Shown: positions 15,593 to 24,199 of the stretch, piece by piece
How positions within the stretch are numbered: the first letter of the stretch is position 1
How the letters are laid out: every line of letters begins with the position of its first letter
Source: Gammaproteobacteria bacterium
GTDB lineage: Bacteria; Pseudomonadota; Gammaproteobacteria; Pseudomonadales; Azotimanducaceae
DNA length: 41,284 nucleotides
Assembly: GCA_009839505.1 (NCBI GenBank)
Contig: VXPO01000049.1
Span: 1 to 41,284, forward strand
Direction: 5' to 3'
Notes under the pieces: generated by a model
The model's database searches: none
Seen by the model: the letters and a program-made list of their open reading frames with translations, nothing else
Told to the model about the DNA's origin: nothing
Program-made: the position numbers and the translations under genes

Positions 15593-15895
15593 GTTGTCCA
15601 CGCTTTGTCCACGGGGGCCGATCCTCAAGCAAACGAGGCAACAGTGGTCAAAGGGTGGGCAACCGACACCCCCGGGCCAATTGAAACGGGCGATGTTCGG
15701 CGTGGTGGCCTTGGCCTGATGGGCCGAGGCGTTGTCCGTCTGGAGTTGTCCACCCCTTGCCCACCGCGCCTTTTCATCGTCGGGGACCGGCGCCGTGGAC
15801 AAGGCGTGGACAACCCCGTCAACCGAGTCGGGCGAAGCGTGGGCAGCCCGACACCCCGCCAATTGAAATGGGCGATGTTCGTCGTGGCCGGGCAT
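15593..15895 (-). repeat. two tandem copies of a dispersed repeat of about 150 bp
   Basis: This fills most of the 399-bp gap between alr and the SDR gene; no gene is seen. Two direct units each begin GTTGTCCAC and end in an AATTGAAA, GGGCGATGTTCG block: cores at 15681-15710 and 15863-15890. The first core is 28/30 identical, in reverse, to 94-123 beside the transposase remnant. It is probably the trace of a mobile or transposase-linked element. Confidence 0.7.
15745..15814. repeat. long imperfect inverted repeat inside the second unit
   Basis: Arms 15745-15764 and 15795-15814 match at 18/20. The stem continues inward by 6 bp with one mismatch, leaving an 18-nt apical loop. This is stable enough to act as a protein-recognised palindrome or an mRNA structure. 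Confidence 0.6.
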
Positions 15896-15963
15896 GGAGA
15901 CGGGGGACCACAAGGGTCGCCGCTACGCTAAGATCGCCGCCTGGATTTCTCAAAGGGACACCC

Positions 15964-16776
15964 ATGCCGTCAATCAACGCCAACGGTATTCTCGCCGGCC
16001 AGGTGGCCGTCATCACCGGCGCGAGCCGCGGGATCGGCGAAGCCATCGCCAAACGCTACGCCATGGAGGGGGCGAAGGTCGTCGTATCGGCCCGCACCGT
16101 GGTACCGGAGGATCACTTCCTGCCGGGTTCGATCAACGAGACCGTGGAGGCGATCCGAGAGGCCGGCGGAGAAGCGATCGCCGTCAAGGCCGACCTGTCC
16201 CAGGAGGAGGACCGCCACAACCTCGTCAAGGCCACGGAAGACGCCTACGGGCCCGTCGACATCCTGGTCAACAATGCCGCCGTGACGTGGTTCATGCCGG
16301 TCGCCGACTTCACCGAGAAGCGCTTTCGCATCATGATGGACGTGCAGGTGTGGGGTCCGTTCGAGTTGGCCCAGCTTTGCCTGGGATCCATGCTGGAGCG
16401 GGGCTCGGGCTGGATACTGAACATCTCCTCCCATGCCGCCATCCACCCCAACGCCAAGGCGCCGGGCGGCCACGGCGGCACCGTCTACGGCATGTGCAAG
16501 GCAGCGCTGGAGCGGTTTACCACGGGCCTCGCGCAAGAGGTCTACGGCAGGGGGGTCGGTGTGAACGTGATCTCGCCGGGGCTGGTGGCGACGCCGGGGG
16601 TGGTCCATCACAAGCTCATCAACGAGTCCAACAAGAACCGGGTGACGCCGGTCGAGCACATGGCCGAGGCTTGCCTCAGGCTGTGCCATGGCGATGCCGG
16701 CGAGATCACTGGGCGGATCGACTACGCCGACCAGGTGATCGCCGAGTTCGACCTGGAGCCCGCCGACATCATCTGA
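15964..16776 (+). CDS. short-chain dehydrogenase/reductase
   Basis: This 270-residue classical SDR starts at 15964, with AAAGGGA about 7 nt upstream. The cofactor motif is TGASRGIGEAIAKRY near 20. NNAAVTW near 98 is the usual NNAG element, ISSHAA near 147 gives the catalytic Ser and YGMCKAALE near 170 the Tyr/Lys pair. SARTVVPEDHF, with Arg after strand 2, slightly favours NADP. An insert with PGGHGG between Ser and Tyr is typical of SDRs annotated in lipid or steroid metabolism. The substrate is unknown. It stands alone, after the repeat region and 109 bp before an aminotransferase gene. Confidence 0.88.
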   Translation: MPSINANGILAGQVAVITGASRGIGEAIAKRYAMEGAKVVVSARTVVPEDHFLPGSINETVEAIREAGGEAIAVKADLSQEEDRHNLVKATEDAYGPVDILVNNAAVTWFMPVADFTEKRFRIMMDVQVWGPFELAQLCLGSMLERGSGWILNISSHAAIHPNAKAPGGHGGTVYGMCKAALERFTTGLAQEVYGRGVGVNVISPGLVATPGVVHHKLINESNKNRVTPVEHMAEACLRLCHGDAGEITGRIDYADQVIAEFDLEPADII

Positions 16777-16856
16777 CGGGCCGCTGGACTCCTTGGGCGG
16801 CGCTGATGTTCACCCGCAGGCTGCATTCGGGAGGGCGGTTGGGATCGCTCCTTGAC

Positions 16857-16876
16857 GCCTCGCGTACTCGCGAGGC
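16857..16876 (+). promoter_or_regulatory. hairpin covering the ribosome-binding site of the omega-APT gene
   Basis: GCCTCGCG (16857-16864), TACT loop, CGCGAGGC (16869-16876): a perfect 8-bp stem. The only SD-like GAGG before the GTG at 16886 lies in its 3' arm. Confidence 0.5.
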
Positions 16877-16885
16877 GCGCCAGAA

Positions 16886-18208
16886 GTGACACGTCTCCAC
16901 AACGAAGTGGGCCTTGACGCCTACTGGATGCCCTTCACCGCGAACCGGGCGTTCAAGGCCAATCCACGCCTCCTGGTGTCGGCCTCCGGCACGCGGTATC
17001 GCGCCGACGACGGCCGCGAGGTGCTCGACGGCATCTCCGGGCTCTGGTGCTGCAATGCGGGCCACGGCCACCCGCGAATCGTTGACGCGATCGCGCGCCA
17101 AGCCGCGGAACTCGACTACGCGACGGCGTTCCAGGTGGGCCATCCGAAGGTGTTCACGTTGGCGGAGCGCTTGGCGGACATGGCCCCGGGGGATCTCGAC
17201 GCGGTGTTCTTCACCAACTCCGGCTCCGAGTCCGTCGACACGTCGTTGAAGATCGCGCTGGCCTACCACCACGCCCGGGGAGAGTCCGAACGCACCCGTT
17301 TCGTCGGCCGCGAGCGGGGCTACCACGGAGCGGGATTCGGTGGCACCAGCGTCGGCGGGATCGCCAACAACCGCAAACACTTCGGGCCGCTACTGCCGGG
17401 TGTTCTACACCTGCCGCAGACCTACGATCACGAGCACCAGGCCTTTAGCCGAGGACAGCCCGAGTGGGGCGCGCACCTCGCCGACGAGCTCGAACGGATC
17501 GTCGCGGTGAACCACGCCTCCACCATCGCGGCGGTGATCGTAGAGCCCTTCGCGGGCTCCGCGGGTGTCCTCGTGCCGCCTGTCGGTTACCTGGAGCGGC
17601 TGCGCGAGATCACGGCGAAACACGGAATCCTGCTGATATTCGACGAGGTCATAACGGCCTTCGGACGTCTCGGCGCGCCCTTCGCGGCTGAGCGCTTCGG
17701 GGTCGTGCCCGACCTCATCACCCTCGCCAAGGGACTTACCAGTGGGATGGTACCCATGGGTGCAGTGCTCGCCCGCGGGGAGATCCGCGACACGATCATC
17801 GAGGCTGCGCCCGACGCCATCGAGTTGTTCCACGGCTACACCTACTCCGGCCATCCGGTGGCGGCGGCGGCTGGACACGCCGCGTTGGACGTGTACCGCG
17901 ACGAAGGTTTGTTCGAACAGTCCCGTTCGCTCGAACCGGTCCTGGAGAATGCGCTGCACGGCCTGCGCTCCAAGCCCCACGTACGCGACATCCGCAATAT
18001 CGGCCTGGTGGGCGCGGTGGAGTTGGAGCCGCGTCCGGGCGAACCGACGGCGAGGGCCACCGAGGCGTTCGGCCGTGCGTTCGACCGGGGCATCCTGGTG
18101 AGGACCACGGCGGACATCATCGCGTTGGCGCCGCCGCTCATTGTCGAAGAGGACGAGATCGCGACGCTGGTCGAGGTGCTCGGCGAAGTTCTCGATGGCT
18201 TGGACTGA
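16886..18208 (+). CDS. omega-amino acid:pyruvate aminotransferase (class III)
   Basis: The protein has 440 residues with a GTG start. The N-terminal DAYWMPFTANRAFKANPRLL and LDGISGLWCCNAGHGHP are nearly identical in pattern to omega-amino acid:pyruvate aminotransferases, which use beta-alanine or other terminal amines and PLP. FFTNSGSESVDTSLK near 115, the PLP-contact ERGYHGAGFGGTS near 150, IFDEVITAFGRLG near 253 (Asp) and ITLAKGLTSGMVPMGAV near 285 (Schiff-base Lys) are all present. It is full length. Its weak SD sits within a hairpin, so translation may be low or regulated. A second class III enzyme lies 97 bp downstream. Confidence 0.9.
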   Translation: MTRLHNEVGLDAYWMPFTANRAFKANPRLLVSASGTRYRADDGREVLDGISGLWCCNAGHGHPRIVDAIARQAAELDYATAFQVGHPKVFTLAERLADMAPGDLDAVFFTNSGSESVDTSLKIALAYHHARGESERTRFVGRERGYHGAGFGGTSVGGIANNRKHFGPLLPGVLHLPQTYDHEHQAFSRGQPEWGAHLADELERIVAVNHASTIAAVIVEPFAGSAGVLVPPVGYLERLREITAKHGILLIFDEVITAFGRLGAPFAAERFGVVPDLITLAKGLTSGMVPMGAVLARGEIRDTIIEAAPDAIELFHGYTYSGHPVAAAAGHAALDVYRDEGLFEQSRSLEPVLENALHGLRSKPHVRDIRNIGLVGAVELEPRPGEPTARATEAFGRAFDRGILVRTTADIIALAPPLIVEEDEIATLVEVLGEVLDGLD

Positions 18209-18305
18209 CGCGTTACGGCGAACGGACTTCGCATCCCTTCCAATAACCGGATTGGCGATCCTGTAACATCGCTGCCCCTGCCTTCCGACCGCCGGGGATT
18301 CCTTC

Positions 18306-19697
18306 GTGACCGATCCGCTCCACAACGAGTTCGAGCCAGGCTCTATCGAAGCGCGCGACTTGGCGCACATGCTGCATCCGACGACGAATCTCGCCGATCT
18401 CCACGCGGACGGCCCGACCGTCCACACGCATGCCAAGGGGGTCTATCTGTGGGACAACCACGGCAAACAATACATCGAGGGGATGGCCGGCCTTTGGTGC
18501 ACGGCGCTCGGCTACGGTGAGGAGGAGCTCATCAAGGCGGCGACGGAGCAGTTCCGCAAGCTGTCCTACTCGCAGCTCTTCGCCGGCAAGACCCATGAGC
18601 CCAGCGTCCTGCTCGCGGAGAAGCTCAAGGAAATGGTGCCGTTCGATGCCGGACGGGTGTACTTCGGAGTCTCCGGCTCGGATGCCAACGACACCCAGGT
18701 CAAGCTCATGTGGTATTACCACAACCTGATCGGCCGGCCGGAACGCAAGAAGATCATCTCGCGACACGGAGCCTTCCATGGCGTAACCGTCGCCGCGGGC
18801 AGCCTCACCGGGCTGCCGCCGTTCCACCGGCACTTCGATCTGCCGATCCCCAACATCCTGCACACGGATTCGCCGTTCTACTACCGCGAGGCACAGGAGG
18901 GCGAGACGGAGGACGAGTTCACCACCCGCCTGGCCAACAGTCTGAACGACCTCATCGAATCAGAGGGTCCGGAGACCATCGCCGCCTTCATCGCCGAGCC
19001 GGTGCTTGGCGCCGGGGGCGTGATCGTGCCGCCGGCAAGCTACCACGCGAAGATCCAGGAGGTGCTGCGGCGCCACCGCATCTTCTACATCGACGACGAG
19101 GTGATCTGCGGTTTCGGACGCACCGGCAATCCCTTCGGCGCGCAGACCTTCGACATCCAGCCCACCACCATGAGCATCGCCAAGGCGCTGTCCTCGGCCT
19201 ACCTGCCGATCAGCGCGGCGATCATTCCCGAGTTCATGTACGAGCCGTTCATCGAGGCGAGCCGCGAGATCGGCATGTTCGGCCACGGCTTCACGTACAC
19301 CGGGCATCCGGTGTGTGCGGCCCTTGCGTTGCGCAATCTCGAGCTCATGGAGGAGCGCGACATCTTCGGCCACGCCGCGCGGATGGGAGAAATCTTCCAG
19401 GCCCGTCTGCACTCGTTCGAGGACCATCCGCTGGTCGGCAACGTGCGCGGCGTCGGCCTGATCGGCGCCATCGAACTGGTTGCCGACAAGGAGTCCAAGG
19501 CGAAGTTCCCCGCCCACGCGGCGGTCGGACCATACTGCCTGAAGCGGTGCCTCGACCACGGCCTCATCTTGCGGAACCTGGGCGACGCCTTGGCATTCTG
19601 CCCACCCCTGATCATCGACGACAAGGAACTGGACGAACTGTTCGGCAAGTTCGACCGGGCCCTCGCCGAGACCCTCGAGTACGTCAACAGCCTGTAG
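18306..19697 (+). CDS. class III aminotransferase
   Basis: The protein has 463 residues with a GTG start, preceded by CGGGGATT. It contains IEGMAGLWCTALGYG near 57, FGVSGSDANDTQVKL near 119, HGAFHGVTVAAGS near 155, FYIDDEVICGFGRTG near 258 (PLP-ring Asp) and MSIAKALSSAYLPISAAI near 290 (Lys). This is the layout of aspartate aminotransferase family/omega-transaminases acting on polyamines, taurine or aryl amines. It differs clearly from the gene before it, so it is not a recent tandem duplicate. The amino donor cannot be fixed from sequence. The 97-bp gap before it contains no obvious strong promoter. A mini-hairpin cluster follows. Confidence 0.87.
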   Translation: MTDPLHNEFEPGSIEARDLAHMLHPTTNLADLHADGPTVHTHAKGVYLWDNHGKQYIEGMAGLWCTALGYGEEELIKAATEQFRKLSYSQLFAGKTHEPSVLLAEKLKEMVPFDAGRVYFGVSGSDANDTQVKLMWYYHNLIGRPERKKIISRHGAFHGVTVAAGSLTGLPPFHRHFDLPIPNILHTDSPFYYREAQEGETEDEFTTRLANSLNDLIESEGPETIAAFIAEPVLGAGGVIVPPASYHAKIQEVLRRHRIFYIDDEVICGFGRTGNPFGAQTFDIQPTTMSIAKALSSAYLPISAAIIPEFMYEPFIEASREIGMFGHGFTYTGHPVCAALALRNLELMEERDIFGHAARMGEIFQARLHSFEDHPLVGNVRGVGLIGAIELVADKESKAKFPAHAAVGPYCLKRCLDHGLILRNLGDALAFCPPLIIDDKELDELFGKFDRALAETLEYVNSL

Positions 19698-19735
19698 CGG
19701 CACGGCGGCGCAAGCCCTGCCGGGGGCACGATGGA

Positions 19736-19807
19736 GAGTTCGCGAAGCGAACTCGGGCGACCGCGAAGCGGTCGCGTGCGAAGCGGTCGCGTTCGAAGCG
19801 TTCGCGT
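19736..19807 (+). repeat. cluster of GCGAAGC mini-hairpins and 15-bp tandem repeats
   Basis: Hairpin 1: GAGTTCGC-GAA-GCGAACTC (19736-19754). Hairpin 2: GCGACCGC-GAA-GCGGTCGC (19757-19775). A 15-bp unit GCGAAGCGGTCGCGT is repeated exactly at 19763 and 19778, with a diverged third copy at 19793. All lie in the gap before the first lipoprotein gene. Confidence 0.8.
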
Positions 19808-19905
19808 TCGCGTGCGTTCAGCATCCGTTCAGCTTCTGCGAGTAGATTTGGCGTACGTCGCGGGTTGTTCGCGGCGCTGCCTCATCCAGCAAAGGGAGAA
19901 CAGTG

Positions 19906-20334
19906 ATGATTCGAGCCCCAACCCCAGCGGTTCTCGTGCTCCTGGGAGGACTCGTGGTGTCGGGTTGCGTCGCGGTTCAGCCGGTGACGGACAGGAACTC
20001 CACGTTGACCCAAGGCAACGTACAGATGAACCTAGTCGTCGGGCAGACGACCAAGGCGGCCGTGCTGGAGACCTTCGGCGCTCCGAACGTCACCACCCGC
20101 AAGGGCGATGAGACCGAGGTGTGGACCTACCAGCGCTCGGCGCGCGTAGCCCAATCCAGGAGCCAGTCGGGCTTGTGGACGATCATTCTCACCGGGTCGC
20201 GCGGTGCCGGCGGAGGCGGCTTGGGGACGTCGTCCAGTGGGCTCGAGACAAGCTCGCGGATGATCACCTTGATCATCGAGTTCGACGCCGATGACGTGGT
20301 TTCGGACTTCCGCAGCAGGGAGTCGAACTTCTAG
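19906..20334 (+). CDS. small outer-membrane-type lipoprotein with SmpA/OmlA-like region
   Basis: The protein has 142 residues. The start at ATG 19906 is chosen over GTG 19903 because GGGAGA then lies 7 nt upstream. The lipoprotein signal peptide ends in LVVSGC, with Cys near residue 21, so the mature protein is lipidated and exported. The stretch MNLVVGQTTKAAVLETFGAPNVTTRKGDETEVWTYQ resembles the SmpA/OmlA (BamE-like) fold, whose GxT...V...GxP motif is well known. A Gly/Ser-rich loop precedes a final beta strand. It lies 11 nt before a second lipoprotein gene, so the two form an operon. Its role is probably envelope-associated, but the partner is unknown. Confidence 0.78.
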   Translation: MIRAPTPAVLVLLGGLVVSGCVAVQPVTDRNSTLTQGNVQMNLVVGQTTKAAVLETFGAPNVTTRKGDETEVWTYQRSARVAQSRSQSGLWTIILTGSRGAGGGGLGTSSSGLETSSRMITLIIEFDADDVVSDFRSRESNF

Positions 20335-20345
20335 AGGGAACGGGC

Positions 20346-20822
20346 ATGTTCGCGATGACACGACCATTGACAGGAATCGCGGTCTGCGTGGTGCTCGCAG
20401 GCTGCGTGCAGATGCCTCCACCACCAACGCCGGTGCAGATCCAGAGTGTGCAGACCCGCGAATACGAGGAGAGCAAGCAGGTCGTGTTCGCCAGCGTGAT
20501 GTCGGTGTTCCAGGATCTCGGCTACATCGTCAACAGTGCGGACCTCGCCACCGGGTTCATCACCACGGAGGGTCTGGCCACCGGCGAAATCGGGATCCTG
20601 GAGTGGCTGCTGAACACGTCGCAGGTATCCCAGACGCGCGCCACGGCGTTCATCGAAGAGGTCGACGACAAGACCCGCGTACGTCTCAACTTCGTGGAAA
20701 CCTGGCAGGAGTCCAGGGGTGACGGCCAGGCCCGTCGAAGGGACCGGCCGATCCTCGAAGGGGAGGTCTACGAGAACGCCTTCGACCGGATCGAGAACGC
20801 GATCTTCGTCCGGTCCGGTTAG
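20346..20822 (+). CDS. small lipoprotein
   Basis: The protein has 158 residues (or 155 from an internal ATG at 20355). The signal peptide is MTRPLTGIAVCVVLAGC with the lipobox VLAGC. A Pro-rich linker (QMPPPPTPVQ) follows, then an alpha/beta domain with YEESKQVVFASVMSVFQDLGYIVNSADLATGFITTEG. This resembles periplasmic lipoprotein domains of unknown function that share a helix-strand start with TRAPP/LptE-like folds, but I assign no family firmly. It is co-transcribed with the preceding lipoprotein gene and convergent with the large DUF4175 operon, 25 bp away, which may reflect a common envelope task. Confidence 0.72.
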   Translation: MFAMTRPLTGIAVCVVLAGCVQMPPPPTPVQIQSVQTREYEESKQVVFASVMSVFQDLGYIVNSADLATGFITTEGLATGEIGILEWLLNTSQVSQTRATAFIEEVDDKTRVRLNFVETWQESRGDGQARRRDRPILEGEVYENAFDRIENAIFVRSG

Positions 20823-20839
20823 CGCCAGTTCGCCGAGCG

Positions 20840-20855
20840 AGCCGTCCCTACGGCT
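20840..20855. terminator. short hairpin between convergent operons
   Basis: AGCCGT-CCCT-ACGGCT overlaps the DUF4175 stop codon in the 25-bp gap between convergent genes. The stem is only 6 bp and no T-run follows, so a weak bidirectional terminator is possible. Confidence 0.3.
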
Positions 20856-23800
20856 GGGTCTTAGGCAGGTTGCCAGCACTCAGCTCGCGGAAGTACCGCG
20901 CGACATCGTCCGCGTCGTAGCCTTCGTCCCTCGGTTCTTCGGCGCGGATCGCGGTACCGTCCACCTTGCCGAGGGCAATCTCGAGGCGGTCGAGTTCGGC
21001 CAGCGTCAGTCGGTATAGCCGCTCGCGGTTTTCGGCGCTCGCGCCCAGTCCACGATAGGCCCGCTGGTGGTCGCTGAAGTCCAGTTCCCCGTGATCTCCC
21101 AACTCACTAGCAAGTCGTGCCACGGCGGCGGCGACATTGCGCAGGGACCGCGGATCACCACCGGCCCCCACATCGATCAGATCCCGCCGCAACCCTTGGA
21201 CTTCGGCGATGCCGGATCGCGAATCCGGAGTGCCGTCTGCGTTGTCGTCGAGCCGCTGTGCGGCTAGGCCGAGTCGCCTTTGCAGGCGTTGCAGCGCGTC
21301 GTGGATGCGGCGTTCCCGACCGCCTATGTAGAGCGGACGACCGAGATCGAAGTACTCCGCCGAGATGGACAGGCTCTCGGCCACCCGGTTGGTGGCGAGA
21401 TCATCAAGGGCCTGATCGAGGATGCCGGCAAGGTCGGCGTCTTCCCCGTCGGATCGCGCGAGTTCCTCGCTGAGCCGCGCCACGTCCGCTGCCACAGCTT
21501 CGAGGTCACGCCGCATGGCCCGCTTGCTCTCCGCCTCGGCCGCGAAGTCGCCACGACGCGAGGGGTACGACTGCCCATTGCGTACGGCGTCGAGCACTTG
21601 CTGCTGGAAACTGTCAAGGCGTTCCAGGACTCGCGCCTGCTCGTCGACGAGTTCCCCAGCGCGCCGCTCGACATCGCGGAGTCCCGCCGCCATGGCGTCA
21701 CGACTATCCTGGAGGATCTGCTCGGCGCCTTGGCGCAACGCCTCTGCGCCTTCGCGGAAAGCGTCCGCGGCGGACTCTGGGGTGGCATCGCGCTCGAGGG
21801 ATCGCTCGATGGACGCCCGGGCGCGGTCCAGATCTTCAAGTGTCTCGTTCTCGGGAGCGCCGCCCGCGGTGGAGCGTCCATCCGAACGCCCGCCCTGCTG
21901 GGCGCCCTGCTGTTCGCCGTTCTGCCGACGATCTTGTGACGACTGGCGGTTGTCATCGCCAGCGAGACGATCCCGCAGCGATTCGAGCTCCCGCTGCAGG
22001 CGTTCGAGCTGCCACCGGGACATCGCCGTCTGCGCCGGGTTTCGTTCCTGCTCTCGGGCGAGTTCCTCCTGCCGACGGGCGAGTTCGGTAAGCCGCTCCC
22101 ACTCGTCCTCGGCTTCCTCGGCGCCTTGGCCGGCTTGAGGCTGCTGGGGCTGTTCGTAGCGGTTCTTCTCCGGGTCGGTCTCAAGCTCGAACAGCTCCGA
22201 GAGCGACTGGCTCACCGAATCCCCGGAACCCCTGCCACCGCGCGACATGGTCACGTTCACATCGCGCAAACCCGCCTCCGCAGTTAGCAGGTACTGGAGC
22301 GCGCGCTGCTCCGGTTGGACGGCGTCGTCGAGTCTGCGTTCGGCAAGCCGCTCGGCGGCGATGGCCATTTGTTCGGATGCGTTCTTCAGTTCGGCGACGA
22401 ACGGCTCGACCTCGTCGTCGTCGGATAGGCGTCGGCCTTCCGCGCGGGCGACGAGGGTATCGACCTGTTCTTTCAGCGTGTCCTGCAGGATGCCGATCAG
22501 ATCCACCTGATCATCCAGGTCTGCGCCGGTACGTTCGCCCGTGTCCCGTTCCAGGATGACGTTCCAGGTGGCGTTCAGGATTTCGCGCTGTCGATTCGCC
22601 AGTTCCTGCTCGCCTCCACCGCCTCCAGCGCCACCGCCGTCCTGGTTCACGCCGGTGTCGCGGTAGCGCTTGTCGAAGGGGCGCACGTCGATGAAGTACA
22701 GCGCGCTCTTCGTCGATTGCCGGTGGTCCTTGGCGTGGACGTGGAACGACACCAGGTCACCTGGCCGGAGCGGCCGGTTCTCCTCGTCGCCGCCGAGTTC
22801 CTCGAGGCGCACCGTGTGAGCCAGGCGGGCCTCTGTCTCACCGTCTGCGGAACCCTCAACGTCGGTCCACGCACCTCCGTTGACGGCGTAGCGCAAGGTC
22901 AAGTCGTCGACACCGAAGTCGTCCTTGGCGCCGAAGCGGAGAACCACCTCCTCGATGGAGGTGGCCGAGCGGTCACGGCCGGGAAAAACGAAGTCCACCT
23001 CCGGCGGGCGGTCGCGGACCACGTCGATCAAGTACTCGTCGCTGATGCGCACAACCTGACCCCGATGCGTCAAGGCGACGTGCCATGTGCCGGGCGAGTC
23101 GATGACGAAATCGCCCCGGCCGTCGTCCAGGCGGCGGTTCTTGCCGCCTACGACGAGGCGGGCATCGCCGAGTGATCGGTTCGCCTCCAAGGCGATACTG
23201 ACCCTCGTGCCCTCGACGCCGGCGACGTCGCCGTGGTCCTGGGTTCGCCCAGGAAGCCGTGTCCAGTCGGGAAACTCGAGATTCACCTCGATCCCCGTGA
23301 TGACCGGCAGGTCGGCGACCTCGATGCGGAATCGATCCGAGTTGATACCCTGGGCGCTCACGTAGTAGTCCACCGGGTCGCTCACGCCCACCAGCACGAA
23401 CTCCCGGAAACCATCCCGCGACGACGGCAGCATGCCGGCGCGTTCCCAGCGCCCCGAGCCCGCGAACGATGCGTTGACGTCCAGGGATGCCGCGGAGAAT
23501 CCATGTGCACGTGCGCGCACCAGGACGTCCGCGCCGCGAGGTACCACCGTGTCGCCCGGTTCGACGACGATCTGTGGGCGGGTGTCGGCGAACAGGTCGC
23601 CGAGCCAGAGCCGTTCGGCGGGCAACCGCCAACTATCCGGCGCCGCCTGGTACGACCACAGGAGAACGATCGCCGCTGCGGTCACGACGGCCAGCGGGGG
23701 TGCGAAGAGCCAGGCGGGTGCCACGCGTCGCGGCGGATTGCCGTCGACGATGCGCAATGCGGAGCGGGCCAACTGGGGCAACAGGGCCGGGCGTTGCGAG

Positions 23801-24147
23801 CGACGCGAAGCATCGAGCCAGGTGACCAATTGCCCGTCGAACGCGGCAACCCGTCGTTCGGCGCCGCGGGCCGCCCGCTTGGCACTGACTCGGCGGAATA
23901 TGCAGGCGAGGACGGTGGCAGCGCAGGCCGCGTACAGGAGCACGCGGGCCGCGACGATCCACCCTTGGGATGGAACGAGATAGGCGGCAGCGGCGGCAAG
24001 TCCGAGGGTCAGCAGGGTTACAACGCCGACGCCGGCAGCAGCGATTCGGGCACGGGCGATCCACGCAAGGCGCTGCCGGCATCGCTCGACATACCGCCCC
24101 AACGTGCTGTTGGCACGGGTGTCGGAGACGTTGGTCTCGCCGCTCAT
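20848..24147 (-). CDS. DUF4175 family large membrane/coiled-coil protein
   Basis: The protein has 1099 residues. Three hydrophobic segments lie near residues 36-57, 62-83 and 146-165, the pattern of DUF4175 proteins. Residues about 170-495 form an extracytoplasmic beta-rich region (repeated PEVDFVFPGRD, FGAKDDFGVDDLTLRYAVNGG type strands), as in bacterial Ig-like modules. A Gly-rich linker near 500-510 leads to about 590 residues of charged, mostly helical sequence rich in Glu, Arg and Gln with coiled-coil character. It includes a low-complexity Q/G/S patch near 740-780. It lies 52 nt after the BatA-type gene and is the last gene of the MoxR/VWA operon. The function is unknown; a periplasmic scaffold or strut fits the shape. 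Confidence 0.82.
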   Translation of the reverse strand: MSGETNVSDTRANSTLGRYVERCRQRLAWIARARIAAAGVGVVTLLTLGLAAAAAYLVPSQGWIVAARVLLYAACAATVLACIFRRVSAKRAARGAERRVAAFDGQLVTWLDASRRSQRPALLPQLARSALRIVDGNPPRRVAPAWLFAPPLAVVTAAAIVLLWSYQAAPDSWRLPAERLWLGDLFADTRPQIVVEPGDTVVPRGADVLVRARAHGFSAASLDVNASFAGSGRWERAGMLPSSRDGFREFVLVGVSDPVDYYVSAQGINSDRFRIEVADLPVITGIEVNLEFPDWTRLPGRTQDHGDVAGVEGTRVSIALEANRSLGDARLVVGGKNRRLDDGRGDFVIDSPGTWHVALTHRGQVVRISDEYLIDVVRDRPPEVDFVFPGRDRSATSIEEVVLRFGAKDDFGVDDLTLRYAVNGGAWTDVEGSADGETEARLAHTVRLEELGGDEENRPLRPGDLVSFHVHAKDHRQSTKSALYFIDVRPFDKRYRDTGVNQDGGGAGGGGGEQELANRQREILNATWNVILERDTGERTGADLDDQVDLIGILQDTLKEQVDTLVARAEGRRLSDDDEVEPFVAELKNASEQMAIAAERLAERRLDDAVQPEQRALQYLLTAEAGLRDVNVTMSRGGRGSGDSVSQSLSELFELETDPEKNRYEQPQQPQAGQGAEEAEDEWERLTELARRQEELAREQERNPAQTAMSRWQLERLQRELESLRDRLAGDDNRQSSQDRRQNGEQQGAQQGGRSDGRSTAGGAPENETLEDLDRARASIERSLERDATPESAADAFREGAEALRQGAEQILQDSRDAMAAGLRDVERRAGELVDEQARVLERLDSFQQQVLDAVRNGQSYPSRRGDFAAEAESKRAMRRDLEAVAADVARLSEELARSDGEDADLAGILDQALDDLATNRVAESLSISAEYFDLGRPLYIGGRERRIHDALQRLQRRLGLAAQRLDDNADGTPDSRSGIAEVQGLRRDLIDVGAGGDPRSLRNVAAAVARLASELGDHGELDFSDHQRAYRGLGASAENRERLYRLTLAELDRLEIALGKVDGTAIRAEEPRDEGYDADDVARYFRELSAGNLPKTQP

Positions 24148-24199
24148 GTGCCTTCGAGGCGCCGCCTAGCGGCTGGACGCTTGTGGACGCGCAGATACA

